The notes: generated by a model not told the origin, from the letters alone. DNA of 64,000 nt from Methylophilus sp. DW102 (GCF_037076555.1 NZ_AP029023.1:558001-622000), one strand, 5' to 3'. Counted from the stretch's first letter, positions 23,653-31,849 are shown. Made by a program: numbers and translations.

Positions 23653-26235
23653 TCAAAATGGTAATTTAATCTGCACCGGCGCAGGAGTTATCAGCAGCCT
23701 CACTTTTAGGTCAGACTTCTTGCGATTTATCACCCACTCACCTTGGAGGGGGATTTCAACGACCTCTTTCTCCAATCTTGCTTGAATCTTAAACTCCGTA
23801 CTCCGTTTAATCTGCATATCCTGACTCACAGGAAACTCAATCTCAAGCAACCGTTGCTTAATGCCCTGCGACTCAGGCTCGTCTTGATGCAGCTTAATAT
23901 CAGGCTCAAGGACCACTGAACCAGCCTCAAAAACAACGCCATCAGTAAATAAGCTCAAGATTTGCTCTTGTGTGAAGCTCTCGGTTGACAAGCTTGGAGG
24001 TACAGAGGTCTTAACAAGGACAATACCTTGATCGAAACCACCACGCTTGAGTTTCTTCTGTTTTCTGGTTTCCTCTATACTCTTCATGCTGATATTCAAA
24101 TGCTTAGAGATAGCATGTATCACCTCCAAAACATCGGCCAGCTCTTCTTGTGTATCAGAAGTGGACTGTGTATCCATCACCTCAAGCGCTTCTTCAAGCA
24201 GCTTAGATTTAAGCGCTTTAATTAGTTGATCCCCACTAATTTTAAGGTGGGTGACAACTTCACCTTTTTGCTCAATAGACTCTGGAACCTTGTCCCGTAC
24301 TAGTTTTTTAAAAACCAGGCTTTCTTCATTAGTACCAAAAGGATCGACGATTTCAACGATACATCCTTCTCTCTGTAAAATGTAGAAAACGTGAGAGAGT
24401 ATCCCTCCCATTAACTCAACTGCGGCTCCATTTTTTATGGCAAAAGTAGCCAACTCTTTTAAAAATCCGTCATTTCGAATGAGGTTGGGTTCACGCGGCG
24501 AGACGGAAATGCGCTTAATTGCACTTTTCTCGTTCTCAGGCAAATGAATGACCTTTGTCCACTCACTGAGTGTATGAATTTCAATCCCTTTGGAGTTTGG
24601 GTCTTTGAAACGAGGTGCCACCCTTAGAGTATTGGTATTTAATTCTGATTTCTCGTGAAACCAGGGCAAAATCTGATGCTGAGAAGTATCTTTATGAACC
24701 CCAAGAAACCACATGACATTCACAGAATGACCTAGTTGGCTTGCAATCTGCCTTGTGAGTACCGCAATGTCAGACAACCACTCATTGTTGGTAATCGTTG
24801 ATTTCCAATCATAGGGCTCAGATGCCTTGTGATTAACCCACACCCCTTTATCATCAGGAGCAACAAACCACTCTTTGTAGCGTAACCGTTCCGCAAACTT
24901 AAACTTGTCGGTATTTGCGATGGCTTTTCCTAAATCCACTTCGGCAGTATCTACCTCATACGCATCGTGGCTGTACCAATACATACCCTCTGGAATGCCC
25001 CACAAGGCTTCAACACGGACCACTCGCTTATCAGGTTCTGCACGACTCCAGGCTGATGCAACCGCTGGCAGAAAGTGATGGCATATAAAAACCAATTTAC
25101 CTTGCCAGCCTTCAACTGTCTTTAGCTTTTCAGGTAACTCATCCTTGAACCAGCCCAATACTGCTTCACTTGAACTTAATCCATCAGTACGTGGCAGCAT
25201 TTGCTTTGTAATGCCATCCGTCCTAATGACTAATGTACGTTGTGATATCAGGGTCTCTATATCATTTACTACGGCTGCAGAAGGAGTCCCAGCCATTAAG
25301 CTGTCTATGACACTCCGGTCATCTAGAATATAGAAAGGCGGAGGAGTATATCCAAGTTCGGAATATAGCTGTGTATTAGCAAGCTTACGATAATTTTGAA
25401 AGTCTGGTCCAGTGGCTAAACGGAAATACTTTAGCTTGGCAATTTCAATGTTTGGTATTTTCTTTGGCAGGACACTTTCGGGAGGGATACCAACAACCGG
25501 TCCACAGAAGTCTGCTTGTACGATCCAGACGCGACTACCATCCCAAATCCACTCATAATGAATGCGTAATTTCTGATCCGTCGCCCATTTCGCAGGCTCA
25601 CGCAAAACACCATCAATCCCAATAGCCGTGCCACAAGCCAAAACTGCCGGCCCGACAAAATCACCTTCCCGCCAATTTCTTATACCAATCGGAACTGGGG
25701 ATCTGTTTTCTGCATCCGAGGCGGTCACTTCAAACTCTAGCAACCAGTCTCGTTTAACCTTCGCAACTCTCCGCTCATTGGAAAGGTGCCCCATACTTTT
25801 TTGCTCAATTTTTGGCTGCAATATCCAATGTATCACTTGGCCAGAAGACTCAGTTGCCTTCAAACAATTGGCCAAAGTCGTCTGCAACTGCCTAAACGTC
25901 GTTTGTTCAGAAACTAATTGTCCACGCTCACCAATCGTTTCATGAATCGCACTTGATCGAACCATCAAAAGAGAGTCTAAAGGACCATTTTTGATCCAGG
26001 GGATGCTCTTCAATAACTCTAAAATATGGGATGAAGACAGAGTCAGTTTTGCAGCATCATGACTGATGACACAGAATGGCGGCACCCAATCATCTGGCAA
26101 ACATGATAGCCCGAAAGCCTTTTGCCCCACATTATCAAATGAGACCTCATCCGGAGATAACTCCACGAGTGCATCTTGTGTGAGTAGGAAAGTCGACTTT
26201 AAGGGCGAGAAGCTACGATCATCACTCAAAACCAA
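23653..26235 (-). CDS. PEP-synthase-like/MazG-like fusion protein, 860 residues
   Basis: The N-terminus resembles the ATP-grasp domain of PEP synthase/pyruvate phosphate dikinase: VGQKAFGLSCL (36-46), VPPFCVI, MVRSSAIHE (91-99) and the later IWDGSRVWIVQADF. A second, related-looking stretch (VIRTDGITKQMLPRTD, then VRVEALWGIPEGMYW) follows. From residue 643 a MazG-like all-alpha pyrophosphohydrolase domain is clear: KKLVRDKVPE, EExxE at 681-685, ExxD at 698-701 and KKLKRGGF. The last 118 residues look beta-rich. The phosphohistidine and PEP-binding domains of a complete PEP synthase are not seen. It is last in an operon with the membrane and HIT genes (4- and 21-base gaps). Probable nucleotide chemistry; role inferred as defence. 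Confidence 0.8.
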   Translation of the reverse strand: MVLSDDRSFSPLKSTFLLTQDALVELSPDEVSFDNVGQKAFGLSCLPDDWVPPFCVISHDAAKLTLSSSHILELLKSIPWIKNGPLDSLLMVRSSAIHETIGERGQLVSEQTTFRQLQTTLANCLKATESSGQVIHWILQPKIEQKSMGHLSNERRVAKVKRDWLLEFEVTASDAENRSPVPIGIRNWREGDFVGPAVLACGTAIGIDGVLREPAKWATDQKLRIHYEWIWDGSRVWIVQADFCGPVVGIPPESVLPKKIPNIEIAKLKYFRLATGPDFQNYRKLANTQLYSELGYTPPPFYILDDRSVIDSLMAGTPSAAVVNDIETLISQRTLVIRTDGITKQMLPRTDGLSSSEAVLGWFKDELPEKLKTVEGWQGKLVFICHHFLPAVASAWSRAEPDKRVVRVEALWGIPEGMYWYSHDAYEVDTAEVDLGKAIANTDKFKFAERLRYKEWFVAPDDKGVWVNHKASEPYDWKSTITNNEWLSDIAVLTRQIASQLGHSVNVMWFLGVHKDTSQHQILPWFHEKSELNTNTLRVAPRFKDPNSKGIEIHTLSEWTKVIHLPENEKSAIKRISVSPREPNLIRNDGFLKELATFAIKNGAAVELMGGILSHVFYILQREGCIVEIVDPFGTNEESLVFKKLVRDKVPESIEQKGEVVTHLKISGDQLIKALKSKLLEEALEVMDTQSTSDTQEELADVLEVIHAISKHLNISMKSIEETRKQKKLKRGGFDQGIVLVKTSVPPSLSTESFTQEQILSLFTDGVVFEAGSVVLEPDIKLHQDEPESQGIKQRLLEIEFPVSQDMQIKRSTEFKIQARLEKEVVEIPLQGEWVINRKKSDLKVRLLITPAPVQIKLPF

Positions 26236-26239
26236 TTCC

Positions 26240-26908
26240 CTATTTTTGCTGGGTTGGAGGTGCTTTTAGATTTGAGCCAAAGAGTACAGTTGCTATTTCT
26301 TGCAATTTAGCTAAAGCGGTATCTGCAAAGTACCCAGTAATAAATCCAATACTCACAAAGGAAGTAGATAAATTTTGTTTTTCACTTGTGGCTGAATCAG
26401 CAATATGGACTATGCCACCATCAATCAGGATTCCGATCATTGTGGACAAGGCGGCAGCCAATAATGGTGAGAAAATCCTCCATACCCTGCGATCCTCATG
26501 CCATAAGCCTCTAGCTGTAACATGGTAGAGATATTTCAATCCAAACATTGCGCCACCTATAAGGCCTGATGTACTAAAAGCGGCCATCTGTTGTAGCTTG
26601 ATATTCAAGTCTTGAAACTTTAATTCGGTATGATATAGGGCTATATCTTCAGCAAATATCCAAACCAGAAAATAAAAACCAGCAACAAGAATCAGGGCTA
26701 GGTAAGTCGCCTCTAAAAAAATCTGAACTCTAGTACAGGGTGGATACTTGCTTCCATAGTCATAATAAGTGCGCCCATCAGTAGGGTCTGCTGCATTCCA
26801 AGCGGGGGACTTGTTACCAGAAGTAGCGGGCGCATTTGTATCTTGAGCTTTCGCCGTTGACTGCTCATTTGAATTAGCAGGCAAAGTATTGTTATTCGTC
26901 TCAGACAT
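26240..26908 (-). CDS. Four-helix membrane protein of the HIT/PEP-MazG operon
   Basis: A 222-residue protein. Residues 1-50 are Asn/Thr/Ala-rich and probably disordered. Four hydrophobic segments follow at about 63-86, 108-128, 145-167 and 181-201, with a charged loop (WHEDRRVWR) between the second and third. No enzymatic motif is visible and I recognise no family. It lies between the HIT and PEP/MazG genes with short gaps, so it likely works with them. A membrane-damaging effector is a reasonable guess from this arrangement, but not shown. Confidence 0.75.
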   Translation of the reverse strand: MSETNNNTLPANSNEQSTAKAQDTNAPATSGNKSPAWNAADPTDGRTYYDYGSKYPPCTRVQIFLEATYLALILVAGFYFLVWIFAEDIALYHTELKFQDLNIKLQQMAAFSTSGLIGGAMFGLKYLYHVTARGLWHEDRRVWRIFSPLLAAALSTMIGILIDGGIVHIADSATSEKQNLSTSFVSIGFITGYFADTALAKLQEIATVLFGSNLKAPPTQQK

Positions 26909-26929
26909 TCAATTCCCAAAGGTAACGAG

Positions 26930-27589
26930 TTACTCGGCTACTGCTGCCATGGCGAATTTCTTCAACAGCTTTTGGGTGGTGTCCTCAGAAACCTCATTAA
27001 ATTTGTACTGTTTATAATCGTACATGGTGAGGAAGCCTGTAGCCCTGGCCAGTACCTTACGAAAGAACTGAGACTTAGGTGAATTTAATTTTGCGAAAAT
27101 CCCCTTCGTTGCTAAGCCTTCGAAAGAGTTAGAGCAAAACAAATACTCACCACCATTGGCTAAAGAGCGAATTTCATCAAGCTGTGCTGGCTTCCACAGT
27201 AAATCTTCTGACTCTTGTAACGCCAGCAATTCGATATTCTCGGAGAAAGGTACAAGATGCATGTGTGCATGGTGTACGCCACACGAAGTTGCAGAGTTGT
27301 ATGAGTTTGAGCCGTGCTCAAAAGCAACGCAACTGCCATATTCTTCTGAGACTACGTTTGCTACATTCGCAGCAAAGCTCAAGAACTCACTTCTTGAGTA
27401 ATCATTAGACAGATTTAAAATATGCGTTTTAGGAAAAATTAAAGTCCATCCTGGAATAAACCCACCGACAGAACTAACTGCGAAGTAATTATCGTTTTCA
27501 GCCAGAATTTGATCAACAGCCTTAGCTGGCTTAGAAGCAACGATTGTACAAATTCTGCAATCTGTATCTTTTCTATTATCCACACTCAT
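26930..27589 (-). CDS. HIT-family nucleotide hydrolase/transferase-like protein
   Basis: A 219-residue protein. The N-terminal HIT domain (about 8-118) has CRIC at 11-14, GWTLIFPKTHI, and the HIT motif His107-Ala-His109-Met-His111 within CGVHHAHMHLVP. HIT proteins hydrolyse or transfer nucleotide phosphate groups. The C-terminal 100 residues are extra compared with small HIT hydrolases and not recognised. It is first in the three-gene operon; GAAGGAG precedes the ATG by 6 bases. Confidence 0.9.
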   Translation of the reverse strand: MSVDNRKDTDCRICTIVASKPAKAVDQILAENDNYFAVSSVGGFIPGWTLIFPKTHILNLSNDYSRSEFLSFAANVANVVSEEYGSCVAFEHGSNSYNSATSCGVHHAHMHLVPFSENIELLALQESEDLLWKPAQLDEIRSLANGGEYLFCSNSFEGLATKGIFAKLNSPKSQFFRKVLARATGFLTMYDYKQYKFNEVSEDTTQKLLKKFAMAAVAE

Positions 27590-27656
27590 ATGATCTCCTT
27601 CGTAAGTGGCTTAAATGGTTGTTATAGGCAGTACAAACCATATTAGCCTCAAAGAA

Positions 27657-27704
27657 ATTATACACCACTGAAAACGCTTAAACATGCGCAATACATGTTC
27701 AAGC
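27657..27704 (-). promoter_or_regulatory. Promoter and 11-bp inverted-repeat operator of the HIT operon
   Basis: On the minus strand a perfect TATAAT (27657-27662) lies 68 bases before the HIT start. No good -35 hexamer is present. The -35 position is covered by an inverted repeat, GCTTAAACATG / CATGTTCAAGC (27676-27704, one mismatch, 7-base spacer). This is the expected layout for a dimeric activator or repressor site. The regulator is not identified; the divergent 186-residue island protein is one candidate. Confidence 0.55.
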
Positions 27705-27951
27705 CTCATATGTTTTCTACTTGTGGGAGCTGTGGAAGGCTTTAAAGCCTACTCTTGGGTGATTTGGCGGAATATTCAAATTCAGGACGAGGTAATTTTT
27801 TTGAGTTAACTTCTGTCATTTGTTTTCAATTTTTCGAAAAAAGTGCCTTTTAGTCTCTATAAGTATTTATTGTCTTTTAAAATTCAATTTGGTAGAAAGT
27901 TATCATATTGGCGTGATAAAATTACTCTGCCATATAAGGAGAGTGAACAAT

Positions 27952-28209
27952 ATGCGAATTTCAATTAAAGTCCTGTTACTTCCACTTCTGGCTGTATTGA
28001 CATTGCTATCCCATATTCCAAGAAAAGTCTGGGACTTTTTGGCAGGATGCTTGCTCTTTTGGGGAGCTTTTAAATTAGCAAATCACAATATAGATAACAA
28101 TAGTATTGCAGATGCCTTACAAGTTGTTTTTTGGGATGCTGTCTTGGGATTGGTGGCTCTACAAACATTACCAGAGTTGTTTTTTGATATTTTTAATGGG
28201 GACAGTTAG
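27952..28209 (+). CDS. Small two-helix membrane protein of the island
   Basis: An 85-residue hydrophobic protein starting MRISIKVLLLP. This start has AAGGAG 9 bases upstream, while a longer in-frame start lacks one. Two or three hydrophobic segments (VLLLPLLAVLTLLS, FLAGCLLFWGAF, VFWDAVLGLVAL) suggest a membrane protein. No family is recognised. It is divergent from the HIT operon, with a 362-base gap that holds both promoters. It could be part of the same system. Confidence 0.6.
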   Translation: MRISIKVLLLPLLAVLTLLSHIPRKVWDFLAGCLLFWGAFKLANHNIDNNSIADALQVVFWDAVLGLVALQTLPELFFDIFNGDS

Positions 28210-28590
28210 TTCCAGATTTTTTATAATTTCAGAAACACATTTAAGTAAAAAATATTTTTGAAAAAATTGCGATAGCTAGGGGGTTATGGGTTTGACCTAA
28301 AGCTTGCCCATAAGTACCCCCTGATCGCTCAGTTATAAACGTGTATGACCAAACCGGTCAGTTATCGATAAAAAATCTCGCTACTATTTGACCCATAATG
28401 GGGGGGGATTGGTTATTTGTAAAGTCATCAAAAGATGATTTGATTCATCGCGCGAGCTTTCTGCTTGTTTTGAAAAAATGTAATTAAACAACTTAGGCTT
28501 CGTCATTAAGAGATAAAGTTAAGTCATTCAAAAAGTAACTTGTGGATGAATGAATTGGCTCAAAGGTTGGGATGTGACTTTATATAAATT
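28210..28590. other. Palindrome-rich non-coding tract near the island's right end
   Basis: No supported gene. The inverted arms at 28269-28290 and 28307-28328 (GCGAT...GGGGGT-TATGGG against CCCATAA-TACCCCC-GATCGC) form a long imperfect hairpin. A third copy of the core (CCCATAA, 28392-28398) is followed by eight G (28400-28407). GACC / GGTC (28347-28359) and two copies of CAGTTAT add further structure. It may be a cis-acting site such as oriT, an origin or a strong terminator. Confidence 0.5.
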
Positions 28591-28612
28591 GGGGTAACTT
28601 TGGGGGTAACAA
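28591..28612 (+). repeat. Right arm-type tandem repeat (GGGGTAAC x2)
   Basis: Two GGGGTAAC units at 28591 and 28603 have the same 12-base period and orientation as the pair at 18220-18241; 20 of 22 bases agree. It lies 53 bases inside the right attachment remnant. Confidence 0.65.
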
Positions 28613-28664
28613 TTATTTTTATTTATTATGGATCTAATTAAATAAAGGTTTTAATTGAAACATT

Positions 28665-28684
28665 CGGTTCAGGCTCCCGCACCA
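28665..28684 (+). other. Right attachment-site remnant (attR)
   Basis: CGGTTCAGGCTCCCGCACCA matches the tRNA-Leu 3' end except for a missing stretch in the T-loop and one missing G. It lies at the transition from AT-rich island sequence back to chromosomal genes. The imperfect match suggests decay or an older attachment event. Confidence 0.6.
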
Positions 28685-28733
28685 TGAAGTACTCTCAAGC
28701 AGTACCAAAAAGACTCAAAATAGTATGAATTTC

Positions 28734-28763
28734 AAAGGCTTAGATGAAAATCTAAGCCTTTTT
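28734..28763. terminator. Terminator just outside the island
   Basis: A 12-base perfect stem AAAGGCTTAGAT / ATCTAAGCCTTT with a GAAA loop is followed by T residues. It resembles in position the terminator after tRNA-Leu at the left end, as expected for the displaced tRNA downstream sequence. Confidence 0.8.
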
Positions 28764-28809
28764 GCTTTACGAGAGACTATATCTCTGGATATGGACTTTA
28801 ACGAGCGGA

Positions 28810-29595
28810 TTAATTTTTTACCTCAATCAAATCCCGATAGACATGCCAACTTGCGTGCCCAACCACGGGCATGGTCAGCATTAAACCTAAAAAGTTGGTC
28901 GCTAGGCCAAATCCAATGAGCACGACAATACAAAAAGCCCAGAGCAGCATGGGGATAGGGTTGCGGGCGCAGGTGCGCAGGCTGGTAATGGCGGCGGTCC
29001 AGGCGCTGGTGTTTCTATCTAGCATGAGGGGCATGGCAATGACGCTGATGCTGAAAATGGCAGCGGCAAACAAGGCGCCAGTGCCAAAGTAAACTAACAG
29101 GAAAACCGGTTGTTTGAAAGTGAATACATTGATGACGACATCGGTAAATGTTGGCAGCGCACCGTGAAAGTAATGCGAGAAAATGGTCATGGATAGCCGC
29201 ACCCAGCTTAAAAACAAACATACCAGCAACACGGTAAACAGAGTGATGTTGATGAGGTTTGGTAGCCAGGCCATGAGCGTGGGGGCGAGGGCGGGCGGCT
29301 CGCCTACTTCCATGCGTCTGCTGAGGTCGTATAGCCCCATGGCCAAAAATGGGCCTAGCAGGAAAAAGCCGGTAGTGAGCCCGGCTAACAACCAATAGTT
29401 TTCAGCGAAGATGGTGTGTAATAGGATGCCTGTTGCTGCAAAGAAAATGCCATAAAACAGGCTGGCACGGCCACCGAGATGAATGTCTGTGACGCCGGAG
29501 TGTAGCCAGTCTGGAATGATGTGGATGGGGACTTTTCGAATTAAAAATTCATCGTCAGCGTGTATTTTGTTGGCTGAAATATGCTGTATGCCCAT
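28810..29595 (-). CDS. DUF2189-family integral membrane protein
   Basis: A 261-residue membrane protein with about six hydrophobic helices. Typical DUF2189 features are FLIRKVPIHIIPDWLHSGVTDI before the first helix, PFLAMGLYDLSRRMEVGEPP, and the final GHASWHVYRDLIE. The start MGIQHIS has a GGGGG-containing ribosome site; the longer frame needs a TTG. Function unknown. It is the first chromosomal gene right of the island. Confidence 0.85.
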   Translation of the reverse strand: MGIQHISANKIHADDEFLIRKVPIHIIPDWLHSGVTDIHLGGRASLFYGIFFAATGILLHTIFAENYWLLAGLTTGFFLLGPFLAMGLYDLSRRMEVGEPPALAPTLMAWLPNLINITLFTVLLVCLFLSWVRLSMTIFSHYFHGALPTFTDVVINVFTFKQPVFLLVYFGTGALFAAAIFSISVIAMPLMLDRNTSAWTAAITSLRTCARNPIPMLLWAFCIVVLIGFGLATNFLGLMLTMPVVGHASWHVYRDLIEVKN

Positions 29596-30170
29596 GTGTT
29601 TGGCCCCCGTCAAAAATGATGGCTATCATTCATTGCTGCTGGCAGTGGGGCCGGTCTTAAAACTAAAAATACACTATTGTGGACGGCGGTCCCGCTACTG
29701 GCATTTCTAATCAATCAACACAAAAAACTGCTTTGAATGCGCCAAGTTTTGAGGCTTTGCGCACGTCACCCGGAGTGCATTTCTGTTCCGAGAGTTGTTA
29801 AGCTTAATCATGAATGGTGGCTTAAGCAACAACAAAAATGTGACAACACCCACCGGAATATTTTCTTGATTGTGCTTTTAAGTGACATTTTGCGCTGCGG
29901 GTGAGCACAACTATCTTGATGGCAGAACCAAGGTTTTGAATTGCTTTGCCGCGTTTTTAAGGGGCTGTGAGGGGGATTGCAATTGTGAGATTGGTCGAGT
30001 GAGAGTGTTTTTTTGTTAAGCGTGGCTATTCATAAATTTACATTGATGACATTGGCGCCGGGCATTTTTTGTCTTGTCACTGCGATTATCTTGTGCTAAT
30101 TTACAACATGTAACAAATTTGTAACTAAACGTAATTTGGTTGATACAAGCTGAATTCTGGGTTGGCAAAC
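29596..30170. other. 575-base non-coding region between DUF2189 and the oxidase operon
   Basis: No open frame with support. It should hold the promoters of the divergent DUF2189 gene and of the DUF2244/cytochrome oxidase operon. A near-palindrome GTAACAAATTTGTAAC lies at about 30110-30125, some 45 bases before the DUF2244 start, and could be an operator. Nothing else is recognised. Confidence 0.45.
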
Positions 30171-30632
30171 ATGTTATCTATTTGCGAAACACAATGCGTT
30201 ACCAGGCCAAATGCCTCGGCTTCATCGGAAAGTGTGTTGAAGTTGTTGCTGAGTTTGGGCGTGTTTTCGGGGCTGATTGCCATGGCTTTTTTGCATATCG
30301 GTGCCTGGATGGTGTTGCCATTTGCTGGCTTGGAATTGGTGTTGGTGGTTCTGGCGTTTGTGGTGGTGCTGCGTCATAGCGGTGACTACGAAAAAATCAC
30401 TTTCGTTGAGGATCATATTGAAATCGAACAAAGTGTGTTGGGGAAAATAAAACACGTTCGGTTTCAGCGCTACTGGACCCGTATAACGCTCAGGGAAGGT
30501 GAGAACGGCAAGACGGCACTGTGGATAGGGTCCCATAATCAAGAAGTCGAGTTTGGTCGAGATACCATGGATGATGCGCAACGCGAAGCCCTGGCCTCTC
30601 ATCTCAAACGAACACTTCTAAAAACTAGATAA
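30171..30632 (+). CDS. DUF2244 membrane protein at the head of the oxidase operon
   Basis: A 153-residue protein with two transmembrane helices (about 25-45 and 48-70), then a soluble part with DYEKITFVEDHIEIEQ and VEFGRDTMDDAQREALASHLKR, features of DUF2244. It begins 21 bases before ctaC, so it is likely cotranscribed. Such genes often precede cox operons in betaproteobacteria and alphaproteobacteria; the exact role is unknown. ATG 30171 was chosen over a TTG three codons earlier. Confidence 0.85.
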   Translation: MLSICETQCVTRPNASASSESVLKLLLSLGVFSGLIAMAFLHIGAWMVLPFAGLELVLVVLAFVVVLRHSGDYEKITFVEDHIEIEQSVLGKIKHVRFQRYWTRITLREGENGKTALWIGSHNQEVEFGRDTMDDAQREALASHLKRTLLKTR

Positions 30633-30652
30633 CTGGATTTTGGAGCGATTAG

Positions 30653-31819
30653 ATGCAAGGGATGAAGAAACTCGGGGTTGGTGCGGTTGCATGGTTTTTG
30701 TCTTTAAGTGCGCATGCTGACTACACCTGGAATTTTCCGGAGCCAGTCACGCCAATGGCTTTGGATACCCTCCACGTACATAATAAATTCATGCTGATTA
30801 CTGCCGTGATTTTTGTGGTGGTGCTGGCAATCATGATTTACTCGATTGTGACCCACCGTCACAGCAAAGGCTACAAACCTGTCGCCGATAACCCTCCCTC
30901 TACTGCCGTAGAAATTTTCTGGACCTTGATCCCGTTTGCGATCCTGCTGTTGATTGACTTTGTCATCATGGGTATCCCGGCCTATCACAGCGTGGTGATG
31001 ATGGAAGACACGCGAGACCAATCGACCATGGTGATCAAAATTACCGGGTCACAGTGGCGCTGGCAATATGAGTATCTTGATGGCGATGCCAAGGGCATCA
31101 AGTTCGTCAGCAACCTGGCGACGACTAACGGCCAAATGCATAACGAGGAAGATAAAGGCGAGCACTACCTGCTTGAAGTCGATAATCCGCTGGTGTTGCC
31201 TGTAGGCGAGAAGGTGCGCATTTTGATGACGGCCTCTGATGTGTTGCATAACTGGTGGGTGCCACAGTTTGGCTCGTCACGTGTGGCCGTGCCTGGGTTT
31301 ATCCGTGAAACCTGGGTGCAAGTCGAGAAGCCAGGCGTCTACCGTGGCCAATGCAAAGAACTCTGTGGCAAGGGGCATGGCTATATGCCGGTGGTTGTGA
31401 ATGCGGTTTCCAAAGAAGAGTTTGCGCAGTGGGCAAACAAAAAACAGGATGAGCAAAAAGCCGCGAATGATGTGAAAGAAATGACCAAGGATGAGTTGGT
31501 GGCGCAGGGTAAAGTGGTTTACGAGAAAAACTGTGCCGTCTGCCATCAGGTGACCGGGGCTGGCTTGCCGCCTGCATTCCCGGCCTTGACCGGCAGCAAA
31601 ATTGCGACGGGCGCTATTTTTGGCTCTGATGGCAAATATCAGAAAGATAGCCACCTTGACCGCGTGCTGAATGGCAAGGGTGTGATGCCCGCCTGGAAGG
31701 CAACTTTGAACGATACGGAAATTGCAGCGGTGATCACCTATGAGCGTAATGCCTTGGGTAACGCGGCGGCAGTGGATGCCGTGTTGCAGCCAGCGCAAGT
31801 TAAAGCAGCCCGTGAATAA
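30653..31819 (+). CDS. ctaC: Cytochrome c oxidase subunit II with fused cytochrome c
   Basis: A 388-residue subunit that receives electrons at CuA. A signal peptide (ending AHA-DY) and two transmembrane helices are followed by the cupredoxin domain. The CuA ligands are in QCKELCGKGHGYMPV together with the earlier His in DVLHNWW. A C-terminal cytochrome c domain (heme site CAVCH, about residue 295; distal Met in GVMPAW) makes it a caa3-type subunit. GGAG precedes the ATG. Confidence 0.96.
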   Translation: MQGMKKLGVGAVAWFLSLSAHADYTWNFPEPVTPMALDTLHVHNKFMLITAVIFVVVLAIMIYSIVTHRHSKGYKPVADNPPSTAVEIFWTLIPFAILLLIDFVIMGIPAYHSVVMMEDTRDQSTMVIKITGSQWRWQYEYLDGDAKGIKFVSNLATTNGQMHNEEDKGEHYLLEVDNPLVLPVGEKVRILMTASDVLHNWWVPQFGSSRVAVPGFIRETWVQVEKPGVYRGQCKELCGKGHGYMPVVVNAVSKEEFAQWANKKQDEQKAANDVKEMTKDELVAQGKVVYEKNCAVCHQVTGAGLPPAFPALTGSKIATGAIFGSDGKYQKDSHLDRVLNGKGVMPAWKATLNDTEIAAVITYERNALGNAAAVDAVLQPAQVKAARE

Positions 31820-31849
31820 ATATTTAAGCGATTGATTTAGGAGAGCACT

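Larger units (their letters stand above)
18105..28684. mobile_element. tRNA-Leu-associated integrative/mobilizable island, about 10.6 kb
   Basis: The segment starts at the tRNA 3' end with a P4-type integrase and ends at a partial copy of the tRNA end. It is visibly richer in A and T than the flanks. It holds an AlpA-like regulator, a MobV-like relaxase-domain protein, a ParB-like protein with a D12 methylase, the convergent PEP/MazG-membrane-HIT operon, and a small membrane protein. Tandem 12-bp repeats occur inside both ends. No conjugation or replication machinery is visible, so it would need helper functions to move. Confidence 0.85.

Noticed and set aside
27820..27951. Upstream extension of the small island membrane protein
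   Set aside because: The ATG at 27952 has AAGGAG at good spacing; the extension has no ribosome site and covers the probable promoter.
30140..30379. Open frame overlapping the DUF2244 gene
   Set aside because: It is an alternative frame of a recognised gene, with no ribosome site or family resemblance.
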